From contig JBBREP010000001.1 of NCBI GenBank assembly GCA_038202885.1, positions 124,001-188,000 of the forward strand: a stretch of DNA of 64,000 nt, given 5' to 3'. This document shows positions 41,578-50,718 of the stretch, piece by piece. A program made the position numbers and the translations under genes. Below the pieces are notes generated by a model. That model did no database searches. It saw only the letters and a list, made by a program, of their open reading frames with translations, and had not been told where the DNA came from. The number at the start of each line of letters is the position of its first letter. Position 1 is the stretch's first letter. The stretch is from JBBREP01 sp038202885. Lineage in GTDB: Bacteria; Actinomycetota; Acidimicrobiia; IMCC26256; PALSA-610.

Positions 41578-41833
41578 TGTTCCCCCAAAGGCACGTCGGA
41601 TTTTCGCTGAGCCTATCTGGGTGAGTCGCGGCGCCGCAACGTCGCGGGTGGGTTTTCTTCTCGGCAGCCTTCGTGGACGTTCCTGCTGGTCGCCCGTTGT
41701 GCCCACCTGCGCGGCGCCGTCACGAGGGACGCGGGCATGGGGCGCCGCGGCCGCCATGGCCACGACGACTCGTGTGCGACGCAGTGCAGCGTGTCTCGCA
41801 GCGTCGCTGTCAGCGCGCGCCAAATGACGATTT

Positions 41834-41861
41834 CCCGGCGCACGCAATAGCGTGCGCCGGG
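41834..41861 (+). promoter_or_regulatory. 12-bp hairpin abutting the sulfatase start
   Basis: Arms CCCGGCGCACGC (41834-41845) and GCGTGCGCCGGG (41850-41861) are perfectly complementary with loop AATA. The last base of the right arm is the first base of the preferred GTG start. In the transcript it would hide the initiation region. The rest of the 283-nt gap shows no other clear element. Confidence 0.5.
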
Positions 41862-43351
41862 TGACCCGCCGACCCAACATCTTGTTTCTCATCTCCGACC
41901 AAGAACGTCAGCGCGACTGGCTGCCGGCCGGGCTCGCGTTGCCGCACCGCCAGCGCCTCATCGACGGAGGGCTCGAGTTCCGGCGTCACTACACACACTC
42001 CTCACCGTGTTCACCGTCTCGGGCCACGTTGATGACGGGCCAGTACGTGCCGCAGCACCGCGTTGACCACAACGTGATTTCGCCTGCGCATCGCGAGCTC
42101 GACCCGACCATCCCCACACTCGGACACGTCCTTCGCGGTGCGGGCTATCGGTCGAGCTACATCGGCAAATGGCATCTCTCGCAGGCGTTCGCTCCCGACA
42201 TGGACGCCTACGGTTACTCCGATTGGTCCGGCAACGACCGGGCCTTCATGGGCTGGGCCGGAACCGGTTGCGAGTACGACCCGCCGATCGCCGACCAGGC
42301 GGTGCGGTGGCTCGGTGAGCATGGCGCCGATGCCGACCCATGGTTTCTCACGGTCGCACTCGTCAACCCGCACGACGTCATGTGGTTCCCGATCGACCAG
42401 CCCGATTACCAGGCGGCCCACGAACGTGAGGTGCGCCGCACGCGCCGGATGCTCGAATTCGTCAAATGGAAAGACGGCGAGGTGCTGCCCGCGTTCGACC
42501 AGGAGTACGACGCGTGGTTCGACACGTTGCCCGAAAACTTCGACGACGACCTGTACACGAAGCCCGAAGTGCACCGCCAATGGCTCTACGAACAGCAGCA
42601 CGCGCACTACGGCTACATCGATCCTGCCGACAAGCGGGCGTGGTTGCGGCACCTCGACTACTACGCGAAGTTGCACCAGATGGGCGACGACAACCTGGGC
42701 AAGGTGCTCGCGGCGCTCGATGCGAGCGGCCACGCCGACGACACCATCATCGTGTTCACCTCCGATCATGGCGACATGTGCGGTTCCCACGGGCTGCGTT
42801 CGAAGGGACCGTTCAACTACGAAGAGATCATGCGGATACCGCTCTACGTGCGTGTGCCTGGTGCGACGGCGGCAGGGACACGCACCGATTCGCTCACCAG
42901 CAGCATCGACGTGAGCGCAACGATCGCGGCGCTCGCCGGCGTCGATCTTGGCGATACGCCGAGCATGCACGGCGTTGATCTCGCACCGCTGTTCGCCGAC
43001 CAGAACGCGACCGTTCGTGACCACGTGTTGTTTGCGCAGGACATGGCGTGGTACGACCGCTGCATTCCCACGCGCTACGCGAGCCGCGGAATGTTCGACG
43101 GTCGCCACAAATACTGCCGGTATTACGGCGTCGGTGGGAGCACCACGATGATCGGCGAGCCATGGCCAACGCCCAAGCTCTTCGACGTCGACGCGGCGTT
43201 CGAGGACCACGATCACGAGTGGTACGACCACGACACCGATCCGCACGAGTTGGTCAACCTCGCGAACGACCGGGGCCGCCGTACTGAGTTGCGCGCGATG
43301 TTCGATCGCCTCGTCGAGGCCGAGACCGCAGAGTTCGGTGTGCGACGATGA
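41861..43351 (+). CDS. Type I sulfatase
   Basis: A formylglycine-dependent sulfatase of about 496 residues. RPNILFLISDQE carries the metal aspartate, SPCSPSRATLMTGQYV is the CxPSR motif whose cysteine is converted to formylglycine, YRSSYIGKWHLS has the active-site Lys and His, and FTSDHGDMCGSHG completes the metal site. There is no signal peptide, so it is cytoplasmic. GTG 41861 is preferred over GTG 41852. The formylglycine-generating enzyme is not in the window. It overlaps the next gene by ATGA. Confidence 0.92.
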   Translation: MTRRPNILFLISDQERQRDWLPAGLALPHRQRLIDGGLEFRRHYTHSSPCSPSRATLMTGQYVPQHRVDHNVISPAHRELDPTIPTLGHVLRGAGYRSSYIGKWHLSQAFAPDMDAYGYSDWSGNDRAFMGWAGTGCEYDPPIADQAVRWLGEHGADADPWFLTVALVNPHDVMWFPIDQPDYQAAHEREVRRTRRMLEFVKWKDGEVLPAFDQEYDAWFDTLPENFDDDLYTKPEVHRQWLYEQQHAHYGYIDPADKRAWLRHLDYYAKLHQMGDDNLGKVLAALDASGHADDTIIVFTSDHGDMCGSHGLRSKGPFNYEEIMRIPLYVRVPGATAAGTRTDSLTSSIDVSATIAALAGVDLGDTPSMHGVDLAPLFADQNATVRDHVLFAQDMAWYDRCIPTRYASRGMFDGRHKYCRYYGVGGSTTMIGEPWPTPKLFDVDAAFEDHDHEWYDHDTDPHELVNLANDRGRRTELRAMFDRLVEAETAEFGVRR

Positions 43352-44193
43352 GCGTCACAGCAATCGACCTCGATCACATCGCGCTGGCGGCGCACCACGC
43401 GTGGGACAACTTCGACCGCTACCGGGGCGACCTTGGCGGCGAATGGATCGCGGGCACACCGGCACCTGGTTTTTATTGGGGGCAGGTCCGCTTCGCCAAC
43501 GGCATGACGCTCGAGATGCTCGAACCGGCCAACGTGGAGATGGACGACTTCCTCGTGCGCTTCCTCGCGCGCAGCGGTCCGGGTCCGCACCACCTCACGT
43601 TCAAGGTCCCCGACATCGTGGCGGCCATGGAGATGGCAACCACGGCGGGCTATCCGCCCGTGCGCAGCGACCTTTCGAGTGAGCACTGGAAGGAGGCGTT
43701 CCTGCACCCGAAGGCCTGCCACGGCATCGTCGTGCAGTTGGCCCAGGCAACGTTCCCGGATGCGAGCTACGAGTTCGGGTCCAAAGACGAGTTCGAGAAC
43801 GTGTTGCCACCCCCGCGAATCGCGCAGCCGGCCGCGCTCGAGCGCATCACGCATCTCGTGGCCGCACTCGATGACGCGTTGGGGTTGTTCCGCGACGTGC
43901 TCGGCGGTGAAGTTGTCGCCGACGAACTCGACGCGGGCGGCAGCCGTCGTGTCGATCTGCGGTGGCCCGGGCCGGGCCGGGTACGCCTCGTCGAACCGCG
44001 CGATCCTGATCGGCGCGGTTGGCTCGGCGAACGCGCGGGCCGGGTGCAACAAATCGAGTTCGCGCTGCACGATCCCGGTCGGGTCAGCGACGCCACCACG
44101 TACGACGGCGACGTCGACGGTGGCGGACCGGCGTGGATGATCGCGCCCGAGCACAACCACGGCGTGCGCTTGCTACTGCGCGCCCGCGGGTAA
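43348..44193 (+). CDS. VOC family protein, two-module
   Basis: A 281-residue protein with two vicinal-oxygen-chelate modules: the first begins IDLDHIALAAHHAWDNF and includes PGPHHLTFKVPDI; the second begins LERITHLVAALDDALGLFRDVLGGEVV and ends around VQQIEFALHDP. The metal-ligand pattern His...His...Glu is only partly kept. Translational coupling to the sulfatase suggests the two act on the same sulfated, perhaps aromatic, compound, which is inference. Confidence 0.85.
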   Translation: MSVTAIDLDHIALAAHHAWDNFDRYRGDLGGEWIAGTPAPGFYWGQVRFANGMTLEMLEPANVEMDDFLVRFLARSGPGPHHLTFKVPDIVAAMEMATTAGYPPVRSDLSSEHWKEAFLHPKACHGIVVQLAQATFPDASYEFGSKDEFENVLPPPRIAQPAALERITHLVAALDDALGLFRDVLGGEVVADELDAGGSRRVDLRWPGPGRVRLVEPRDPDRRGWLGERAGRVQQIEFALHDPGRVSDATTYDGDVDGGGPAWMIAPEHNHGVRLLLRARG

Positions 44194-44198
44194 CTCGT

Positions 44199-45776
44199 TT
44201 ATCCCACTGGGACGAGTCGGACCGGTTCGCCGACGATGTCGACCGACCAGGTCGTGCGATCGGTGACCGACGATCCCGAGAAGCGGTACCGCAACTTCCA
44301 CCACGTGTTCGTGCCGTACGTACTTGTGTAGCTCGCCGGCAGATTGATGCTGATCTGGAGTTTGCGCTCGTTGAACTTCGAGTTGCTCGCTCGGTTCGGC
44401 GGTTGCGGACCGGAACCGCTCACGTTGAGCGCGCTGGTCGTACCGCTGTAGTTCGGTGAGAAGCCCTCGACGTTCTGGTAGTCGAACGAGACCGGGTTGC
44501 CGCTGGGGTCGAGCACCTCGATCGTCTGGCCGCCCTCACCCGGGTCGAAGAGCTGGATGACCATCTGCTTGCCGGCGTGCGAGGCGTCGACGTTCGCGAG
44601 GTAGAAGTCGGCGGTGGAGCCGGCCTGATTGGCGAACACCGAGAGGTTGTTTTCGGCAAACACCTCAGGACACGTCGCCGAGAAGTTCCCCGCGCCGGGG
44701 ATCGTCGAGCACTGGGTGAACGCACCGCCTACGTAGGCACGGATCCCGAACGAGTTCGAACCGGCGCTGTTCGCCTGCCCAGCTTTTGTCGTGACCTGCA
44801 CGCGGTAACGGCCCGCAGGCGCTCCGGCCGGCACGGTGTACAGCGTTCGCCAACCGTTCCAGCCTGCGTCACCTGAAGCGACGGTGGTCGTGAACAACAA
44901 CGGATCGTCGCTGGGGTCGAGCGGCGTCTGGGTGGCGTCGTACACGCTGTAGATGGTGTCGATCGTGGTCGGTGCACCCGAGAAGTTTCCGAGGCCCATG
45001 TCGGGCGACGAGCCCGTGAACGCGGCGTTGTAGAGGTCGATGTTCGTGCTTTGCGAGTTGTCGACAACGCCGATGTCGAACGCGTATCCCGCGGCGTTGT
45101 AGTCCGAGCTCGCTGAGCCTGGGGGGCCACATGTGGCGCCGCCGCCACCTGGGCGCGATCCTTGGAATCCCGAGAGCAGCAAGTCGCCGTCTTCCTTCGC
45201 CGTGCAGTAGCCGTTGACGGCCGGCCACACACCGAGCGTCGGCTGATCGAACTCGTTGAGTGGGCTGCCGAGTTGCACGGGCAGGATGTACTCAGCCGTC
45301 GCGCATTTGTGGATCACCGGGTGCGCGCCAACGATGGCGCTGAAATAGCGCTGCACCTTGTTGTCGGTCGCGCAGACTTCGAGGCGGTGCGGGTAGCCCA
45401 CCACCTTGGACACGCTCACCGAGATGCCACCTTGGCCGTTGTTGAAGCCGTTCTTGCCCATCGTCGTCGTCGCCGTCGACTGCGCGGACGCGTAGTCGGC
45501 CGGCATATAGATCACGCCCGCGAGCGCGGCGGCGTCGACCCCGTTCTGCATCTCGACGGCCTCGTGGTACCAAGATCCGAGGTCAACGGCGAAGCCGGCC
45601 GACGCGAGGATCACGACGAGCACGATGCTCACGAACACGAGCACATAGCCACGCTCGTCCCGGGCGCGACGAGAGGCGTGCCATGACTGGGCGCGGCGGA
45701 CAATGCCGCGGATGTTTCGACGATCCACGCACGGGTTATCGGAGCCGTCCGATGACGCCTGTACGGCTAATGCCAC
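44199..45776 (-). CDS. TadE/TadG-like secreted protein, paralogue 1
   Basis: A 525-residue protein with the Flp-pilus-type N-terminal domain: basic leader, RDERGYVLVFVSIVLVVILASAGFAVDLGSW helix, then YHEAVEMQNGVDAAALAG, the Tad helical motif. The extracellular part is large, Cys-containing and Ser/Thr/Asn/Gly-rich, ending in a conserved block NRASNSKFNERKLQISINLP and FDPGEGGQTIEVLDPSGNP. It is paralogous to 46817-48343 along the whole length. No TadA ATPase or TadB/C is nearby, so assembly proteins must be elsewhere. The start may lie downstream of 45776. Confidence 0.8.
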   Translation of the reverse strand: MALAVQASSDGSDNPCVDRRNIRGIVRRAQSWHASRRARDERGYVLVFVSIVLVVILASAGFAVDLGSWYHEAVEMQNGVDAAALAGVIYMPADYASAQSTATTTMGKNGFNNGQGGISVSVSKVVGYPHRLEVCATDNKVQRYFSAIVGAHPVIHKCATAEYILPVQLGSPLNEFDQPTLGVWPAVNGYCTAKEDGDLLLSGFQGSRPGGGGATCGPPGSASSDYNAAGYAFDIGVVDNSQSTNIDLYNAAFTGSSPDMGLGNFSGAPTTIDTIYSVYDATQTPLDPSDDPLLFTTTVASGDAGWNGWRTLYTVPAGAPAGRYRVQVTTKAGQANSAGSNSFGIRAYVGGAFTQCSTIPGAGNFSATCPEVFAENNLSVFANQAGSTADFYLANVDASHAGKQMVIQLFDPGEGGQTIEVLDPSGNPVSFDYQNVEGFSPNYSGTTSALNVSGSGPQPPNRASNSKFNERKLQISINLPASYTSTYGTNTWWKLRYRFSGSSVTDRTTWSVDIVGEPVRLVPVG

Positions 45777-45809
45777 GCTGCGTGCACAGTGTGACCGAGA
45801 AGGTGCGCC

Positions 45810-46466
45810 TTGACTCGCCAGGTGGCGGTTCAGTGGCGGCTCGCACCTGCCGACGATCTGGCGGTGACTGCCGTTCCCGTTCCGCTACGACCCGAACCCG
45901 AGCACGAATTTGACGCGGTGCTCGCCGGTGCGCAGCGCGGCGACACGTGGGCATTGACCTCGCTCTACACCGCCCATTCCGGACGCATCTGGGCCTACCT
46001 CAGCGCCCACGAGATGGACGACGCGGCCGAACACACGAGCGAGGTCTTCCTCCGAGTGCTGCACCGTCTCGATGACTTCGCCGGCTCGGAAGCGCACTTT
46101 CGCACGTGGCTCTTCACCGTCGCCCATCGCCTCGTCGACGAGGAGCGTCGACTGCGGGACCGCCGTCAGCGCGGTGTCTCGCATCGGGCGCCCGAGCCCG
46201 AATCTGACGCCGGCGCCGACGGCCACACCGACGGCGACACCGACGGCGACACGGCCGGCGAACGCGGGCTGGCGGGCGCGATCGACGCGATCACACCGGC
46301 GCTGTCGCGCGACGAACGCGACGTCGTGATGCTGCGCCTCGTGGGCGATCTGGCGCTCGAGGACATCGCCTGCGTGCTCGACAAGCGCCTCGCCACCGTC
46401 AACGCGCTCCAGCGGCGCGCCGTTTCGAACGTCCTACGCCATTTCGAACAGGTGGCGACGGCATGA
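45810..46466 (+). CDS. ECF-type sigma factor
   Basis: A 218-residue sigma-70 family protein. Region 2 is DTWALTSLYTAHSGRIWAYLSAHEMDDAAEHTSEVFLRVLHRL with FRTWLFTVAHRLVDEERR; region 4 is LSRDERDVVMLRLVGDLALEDIACVLDKRLATVNALQRRAV. Between them is an unusual acidic Gly/Asp/Thr repeat (DGHTDGDTDGDT) from a 12-nt duplication. A TTG at 45810 with GAGAAGG upstream is the likely start. It lies between two Tad-like genes on the other strand and overlaps the next small gene, so a joint regulon is plausible. Confidence 0.85.
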   Translation: MTRQVAVQWRLAPADDLAVTAVPVPLRPEPEHEFDAVLAGAQRGDTWALTSLYTAHSGRIWAYLSAHEMDDAAEHTSEVFLRVLHRLDDFAGSEAHFRTWLFTVAHRLVDEERRLRDRRQRGVSHRAPEPESDAGADGHTDGDTDGDTAGERGLAGAIDAITPALSRDERDVVMLRLVGDLALEDIACVLDKRLATVNALQRRAVSNVLRHFEQVATA

Positions 46467-46795
46467 GCAACGCACTGTCGTTGGCCGATGCCGACGTCCT
46501 CATGGACGGCAGCGTTGCGACGCTCGACCCGAGGCTCAGCGCGGTGAGCGCGGCCCTCGCCAAGCTCCGCGACCAAGCCGAGATCGAGGCAGGCGCAGTT
46601 CCGGCGCCGAACGCCGAACTCGCGGCGATGTTGCACGATGGTTCGCACACCAAGGTGAGTCGTGCGATGCCGCTGCGCAGTATGGCGATTGACGGCACGA
46701 TCCTGCCGCGCCAGCCGAGGGGCCGCGTGAGTGTGCGCGTGCCGTGGTCAGCGATGTCGGGCCGTTCGCATCGCCGCCGCGCCCGTCGTCGTTAA
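46463..46795 (+). CDS. Hypothetical protein coupled to sigma factor
   Basis: A 110-residue soluble protein whose ATG overlaps the sigma-factor stop (ATGA). It starts SNALSLADADVLMDGSVATL, has a helical middle (LSAVSAALAKLRDQAEIEAG) and a very basic C-terminus RSHRRRARRR. No family is recognised. Its position is that of an anti-sigma factor, but it lacks a membrane helix and zinc motif, so the role is open. Confidence 0.65.
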   Translation: MSNALSLADADVLMDGSVATLDPRLSAVSAALAKLRDQAEIEAGAVPAPNAELAAMLHDGSHTKVSRAMPLRSMAIDGTILPRQPRGRVSVRVPWSAMSGRSHRRRARRR

Positions 46796-46816
46796 GCCTG
46801 CAGGAAGACGCCGCGG

Positions 46817-48343
46817 TCAGCCAGTGACGAGGCGCACCGGGTCGCCAGTGACCTCGATGTCCCATGTGGTGCGGTCACTGACCGAGCCGCTGTACGAATA
46901 GCGAAGACTCCACCACGTCTTGGACCCGTAGGTCGCGGCATAGGTAGACGGCAACGTCACGGTGAGCTGGAGCAGACGGTCGTTGAACTTCGAGTTGCTC
47001 TTGCGGTTCGGCAGTGTCGAACCCGTTCCCGAGACGTCGAGCGATGTGCCGCTGCCTGAATACGTCGGCGACAGGTCATCGATCGTGGCCCACGAGAAGC
47101 TGATCGGATTGCCATTCGGATCGAGGAGCTGGATCGTCTTTCCACCCTCACCGGGGTCGAAGAGGTTCACCATCATCTTGTGACCGGCGTACGAAGGATC
47201 GATGCTCACGAGGCTGAACGTCGCGAGACTCGAGCTCGACTTCGCACCGACACCCAGATGGTCCTGCGCGAACACTTGCGGGCACGTCGCGGAGTAGTTG
47301 GATGCAGTCGGGATCGTGCTGCACTGCGAGAACCCGCCGCCGCCCTGACGGGCGCGCAGACCAAAGAAGTTGACGCCCGTCGATGCGGTGTTGTCCGACG
47401 TCGTCACGGTCACGCCGTACCGGCCGACCCGTGCGCCTGCAGGGATCGTGTAGAGAGCGCGCCAAGTGCTGTTGAAGGTGTTGTCCTGGGATGCGGCGGT
47501 GACTGTCGTGAGCACAGGGTCGTCGCTCGTGTCGAGCGGCGTGAGGGTCGCGTCGGTGATCGTGTAGTACGTGTTCATCGTGGGCGTGACCGGCGTGATG
47601 TTGTCGGTGTCGATCGTGCTCACCGAGCTGTACGCGCCGTCGTAGACCTCGATGGTGGTCGATGTCGCCGTGCTCGACACTTGCACGTCGTACGTGTAGC
47701 CATCGGTCGTGTGGAGCGGGTTCGGCTGCGAGGTGGTGCCCGGGCAACCGTTGTAGCCACTGGCCGGGAACATGGCCCGATACTTCGAGTTGATCTCGTC
47801 ACCGTCTTCGCTCGCGGTGCACGTGCCGTTGATCGCGGGCCAGATACCACCAAGTGACGCGCTGTCCATCTCGTTGAGTGGACTCCCCATCGGCACCGGC
47901 AGTTCGTACTCCGAAACCGCGCACTTGTGTGCGGTCGGATGTGCTCCCACCACGTTGGTGAACAACGTCTTGAGTTTCGTGTCGTCGAGGCACACCTTGA
48001 TGCGGTGCTGGTTGCCGGCCACGTTCGTGACCGTGTGGCTCACGCCGTTGCCGTCGCTGAAACCGTTCTTGGTGAGCACCGCGGTCGCAGTCGCGGCGGC
48101 CGTGGCGTAGTCGCCGGGCAGGTACACGACCGCCGCGGTTGCCGCCGCGTCGGCAGCATTTTGCATTTTCGAGGCGCGTACATACCAGGATCCGAGGTCA
48201 ATCGAGAACCCGGCGACGCCGAGCAGCACGGTCATCGAGCCGGCAATGAGCACGATCGCGTAGCCGCGTTCGTCGCGCCCTCGACGCTCGAACAGGCCGC
48301 GCCTCGGGCGTCGCTTGCCGTTGCGTCTCGTCCTGCGGGTCAC
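46817..48343 (-). CDS. TadE/TadG-like secreted protein, paralogue 2
   Basis: A 508-residue paralogue of 44199-45776. Basic leader RRTRRNGKRRPRRGLFERRG, then RDERGYAIVLIAGSMTVLLGVAGFSIDLGSW and YVRASKMQNAADAAATAAV. Shared later blocks are VGAHPTAHKCAVSEYELPV, MGSPLNEMDSASLGGIWPAINGTC, FDPGEGGKTIQLLDPNGNP and NRKSNSKFNDRLLQ. Likely an exported or pilus-associated surface protein. It is convergent with the sigma-factor operon. Confidence 0.8.
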   Translation of the reverse strand: MTRRTRRNGKRRPRRGLFERRGRDERGYAIVLIAGSMTVLLGVAGFSIDLGSWYVRASKMQNAADAAATAAVVYLPGDYATAAATATAVLTKNGFSDGNGVSHTVTNVAGNQHRIKVCLDDTKLKTLFTNVVGAHPTAHKCAVSEYELPVPMGSPLNEMDSASLGGIWPAINGTCTASEDGDEINSKYRAMFPASGYNGCPGTTSQPNPLHTTDGYTYDVQVSSTATSTTIEVYDGAYSSVSTIDTDNITPVTPTMNTYYTITDATLTPLDTSDDPVLTTVTAASQDNTFNSTWRALYTIPAGARVGRYGVTVTTSDNTASTGVNFFGLRARQGGGGFSQCSTIPTASNYSATCPQVFAQDHLGVGAKSSSSLATFSLVSIDPSYAGHKMMVNLFDPGEGGKTIQLLDPNGNPISFSWATIDDLSPTYSGSGTSLDVSGTGSTLPNRKSNSKFNDRLLQLTVTLPSTYAATYGSKTWWSLRYSYSGSVSDRTTWDIEVTGDPVRLVTG

Positions 48344-48484
48344 GGGCGCTTCCTCGAAAGAGCGACAGGTGGGCCGGCCAACAGCCCACCTTTACGCCTC
48401 TACGCTCGGCCACGGCCGTCACGAGTTGACGATTTCGCCGATTTCGGAGTGTGCCGGAGTGTGCCGGGGACGGCGCGCACCCGC

Positions 48485-49873
48485 TCAGTAGCGTTGTTCG
48501 CCGCGGCTCATGGCATCGAGATCGAGCACCCGGGCAAGGGTCGCTTCGTCGAGCAGGCCGCGACTCAGCACGACGTCGCGGATCGTGCGCTCCTCGCGAA
48601 CTGCCTCGCGGACCACGTCGGCCACGACCTCGTAGCCGAGCAACGGCGCCAGCGAGGTAGCGACGGCGGGCGACGACGCCGCGAGGGCTCGGCACCGCTC
48701 GACATCGGCCTCGATCCCGTCGATGCACGTCTGCGCGAAGACGCGCATCGTGGTGGAGAGCAGCCGGATCGACTCGAACACGTTGTGCGCCATTACGGGC
48801 AGGGTGACGTTCAGCTCGAAGTTGCCCTGGGCACCACAGAACGCAACGCACGCGTCGTTGCCGATGACCTGCGCTCCGACTTGGACGACGACCTCGGCGA
48901 TCACCGGGTTGACCTTGCCCGGCATCATCGAGCTGCCGGCCTGAAGCTCGGGCAGGCGGATCTCGGCGAGCCCGGCTCGCGGTCCGCTGCTCATCCAGCG
49001 GATGTCGTTGGCGATCTTGATGAGCGCGATGGCAATGCCGCGCAACGCGGCGCTGAGCGCAACGATGTCGTCGTGCGCGGCCTGCACCGCGAGCGGTACC
49101 GGCGCGGGCTGGAGCTCGAAGCCATACCGACGGGCGAGCGCGCCGACGGTCTCGGACGCGAATGACTCGGGAGCGTTGAGTCCGGTACCCACTGCGGTCG
49201 CGCCGAGCGGCACCATGGCGAGGCGGCCGAGCGTGACGGAGACTCCGGCTCGCGCCGTTTCGATTTGCACCGCGTAGCTCGCGAACTCGGTACCGAGGGT
49301 GATCGGGAGCGCGTCCATCAGGTGGGTCCGGCCGGCCTTCACCACTCCATCGAACGCGCTCGCCCGTTCGTGCAACGACTGTTCGAGTAGGTCGCACGAA
49401 GGGAAGAATTCGTGCGTGAGCATGTCGAGTGCGGCGATGCGCACCGCTGTGGGAACGACGTCGTTCGATGATTGCGACGCGTTGACGTGATCGTTGGGAT
49501 GCACCGCGCGTCCGATGGCGTCAGCAGCGAACGACGCGATCACCTCGTTGGCGTTCATGTTCGACGACGTGCCTGAGCCCGTTTGGAACACGTCGACGGG
49601 AAACTGATCGTCGTAACGACCCTCGGCCACCGCAAGCGCAGCGGCGTGAATCGCAACCGCTATGTCGTGATCGAGGCCCGCGACGCCGAGTTGCTCGTTG
49701 ACGAGCGCCGCCTCGGCCTTGATCGTGGCGAGGGCGCGGATGAGATGGCGATCGATACGCAGCCCAGAGATGGGGAAGTTCGCAACGGCCAGCTCAGTCT
49801 GTTTCCCCCAGCGCGCGCCGGGCGGAAGCTCTACAGGACCAGGGTGTTCGTGGGCATCGTGCCCGCTTGCCAT
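48485..49873 (-). CDS. fumC: Class II fumarate hydratase
   Basis: TCA-cycle enzyme interconverting fumarate and malate. 462 residues, as expected for class II. The fumarase/aspartase signature GSSMMPGKVNPVIAEV is intact; GSGTSSNMNANEVIA and HPNDHVNASQSSNDVVPTA are the substrate-site blocks; KAGRTHLMDALPITLG is also present. It is a lone gene, about 140 nt from the Tad-like gene and convergent with nothing nearby. Confidence 0.96.
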   Translation of the reverse strand: MASGHDAHEHPGPVELPPGARWGKQTELAVANFPISGLRIDRHLIRALATIKAEAALVNEQLGVAGLDHDIAVAIHAAALAVAEGRYDDQFPVDVFQTGSGTSSNMNANEVIASFAADAIGRAVHPNDHVNASQSSNDVVPTAVRIAALDMLTHEFFPSCDLLEQSLHERASAFDGVVKAGRTHLMDALPITLGTEFASYAVQIETARAGVSVTLGRLAMVPLGATAVGTGLNAPESFASETVGALARRYGFELQPAPVPLAVQAAHDDIVALSAALRGIAIALIKIANDIRWMSSGPRAGLAEIRLPELQAGSSMMPGKVNPVIAEVVVQVGAQVIGNDACVAFCGAQGNFELNVTLPVMAHNVFESIRLLSTTMRVFAQTCIDGIEADVERCRALAASSPAVATSLAPLLGYEVVADVVREAVREERTIRDVVLSRGLLDEATLARVLDLDAMSRGEQRY

Positions 49874-49906
49874 ACGGGAACGGTATCGGCTCTCGCTACG
49901 GCGGCG

Positions 49907-50629
49907 TCAGGCAGTGACCCACACGAGGACTTCGGCGCCGCCGGGGCCGGCAACGAGGCGCAGCGCACCGGCTTCGGTGAGCCGGACCGCGTCGCCCGTC
50001 GCGAGGTCTCCCGCGTCGTCGAGCGTTGCGGTGCCGATCGGCACGAAGACGTGCACGTGACGATCGTCGGGAACGCTGATCGACGCGCCGTCGTCGAGGC
50101 GCGCGCCCCAGAGCACGGCGTCGCGCTGATGGATCTTGATCGCCCCCTCGTGGCCCTGACCCGACGCGATCGGTACGAGCGTGCCCGCGGCCAACGCATC
50201 GTTGATATCGAGCTGTTCATAGCCGGGTGCGATACCTGCGGTATCGGGCTGGACCCACATCTGCACGAAGTGCACGTCGTTCGTCGCGCTCGGGTTCTTC
50301 TCCGAGTGTCGGATGCCGGTGCCTGCCGACATGCGCTGGGCCAGGCCCGGGTAGATGATCCCGTGGTTGCCTTCGGAGTCCTTGTGTTCGAGTTCGCCAG
50401 ACAGCACCCAGGTGACGATCTCCATATCTTGGTGCGGGTGGGTGCCGAAGCCGGTGCCGGCGCGGACCGTGTCGTCGTTGTTGACGAGCAACAAGCCATG
50501 GCCGATGTTCGTCGGGTCGTAGTGATTGGAGAAGCTGAACGAGTGGTGCGAGTCGAGCCAACCGATGTCGGTATGGAACCGATCGGCGGCGCGTCGAACG
50601 TCGATGGCCTGCGGTGTGGTCGTAGTCAT
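49907..50629 (-). CDS. Pirin family protein
   Basis: A 240-residue bicupin. HHSFSFSNHYDPTNIGHGLLLVNNDD, FGTHPHQDMEIVTWVLSGELEHKDS and TGIRHSEKNPSATNDVHFVQMWVQP contain the expected His/Glu metal ligands. Some pirins act as quercetinases, and no specific role is assigned here. ATG 50629 (TTTTPQAIDVRRAADRFHT) is chosen; the upstream 16 codons overlap the divergent promoter. It lies 33 nt from the fumC start on the same strand. Confidence 0.92.
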   Translation of the reverse strand: MTTTTPQAIDVRRAADRFHTDIGWLDSHHSFSFSNHYDPTNIGHGLLLVNNDDTVRAGTGFGTHPHQDMEIVTWVLSGELEHKDSEGNHGIIYPGLAQRMSAGTGIRHSEKNPSATNDVHFVQMWVQPDTAGIAPGYEQLDINDALAAGTLVPIASGQGHEGAIKIHQRDAVLWGARLDDGASISVPDDRHVHVFVPIGTATLDDAGDLATGDAVRLTEAGALRLVAGPGGAEVLVWVTA

Positions 50630-50718
50630 GGCGCCTTCCAACACTGTTGAGCGCGCAACTATTCCGGCCCGGTACACCGGCCGCTCGCCCGGCGCGGGCC
50701 CGTACCATCGGCGTCGCC

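Noticed and set aside
44199..48343. A complete Tad/Flp pilus locus.
   Set aside because: Only TadE/G-like N-termini were found; no prepilin, peptidase, ATPase or TadB/C genes are present.
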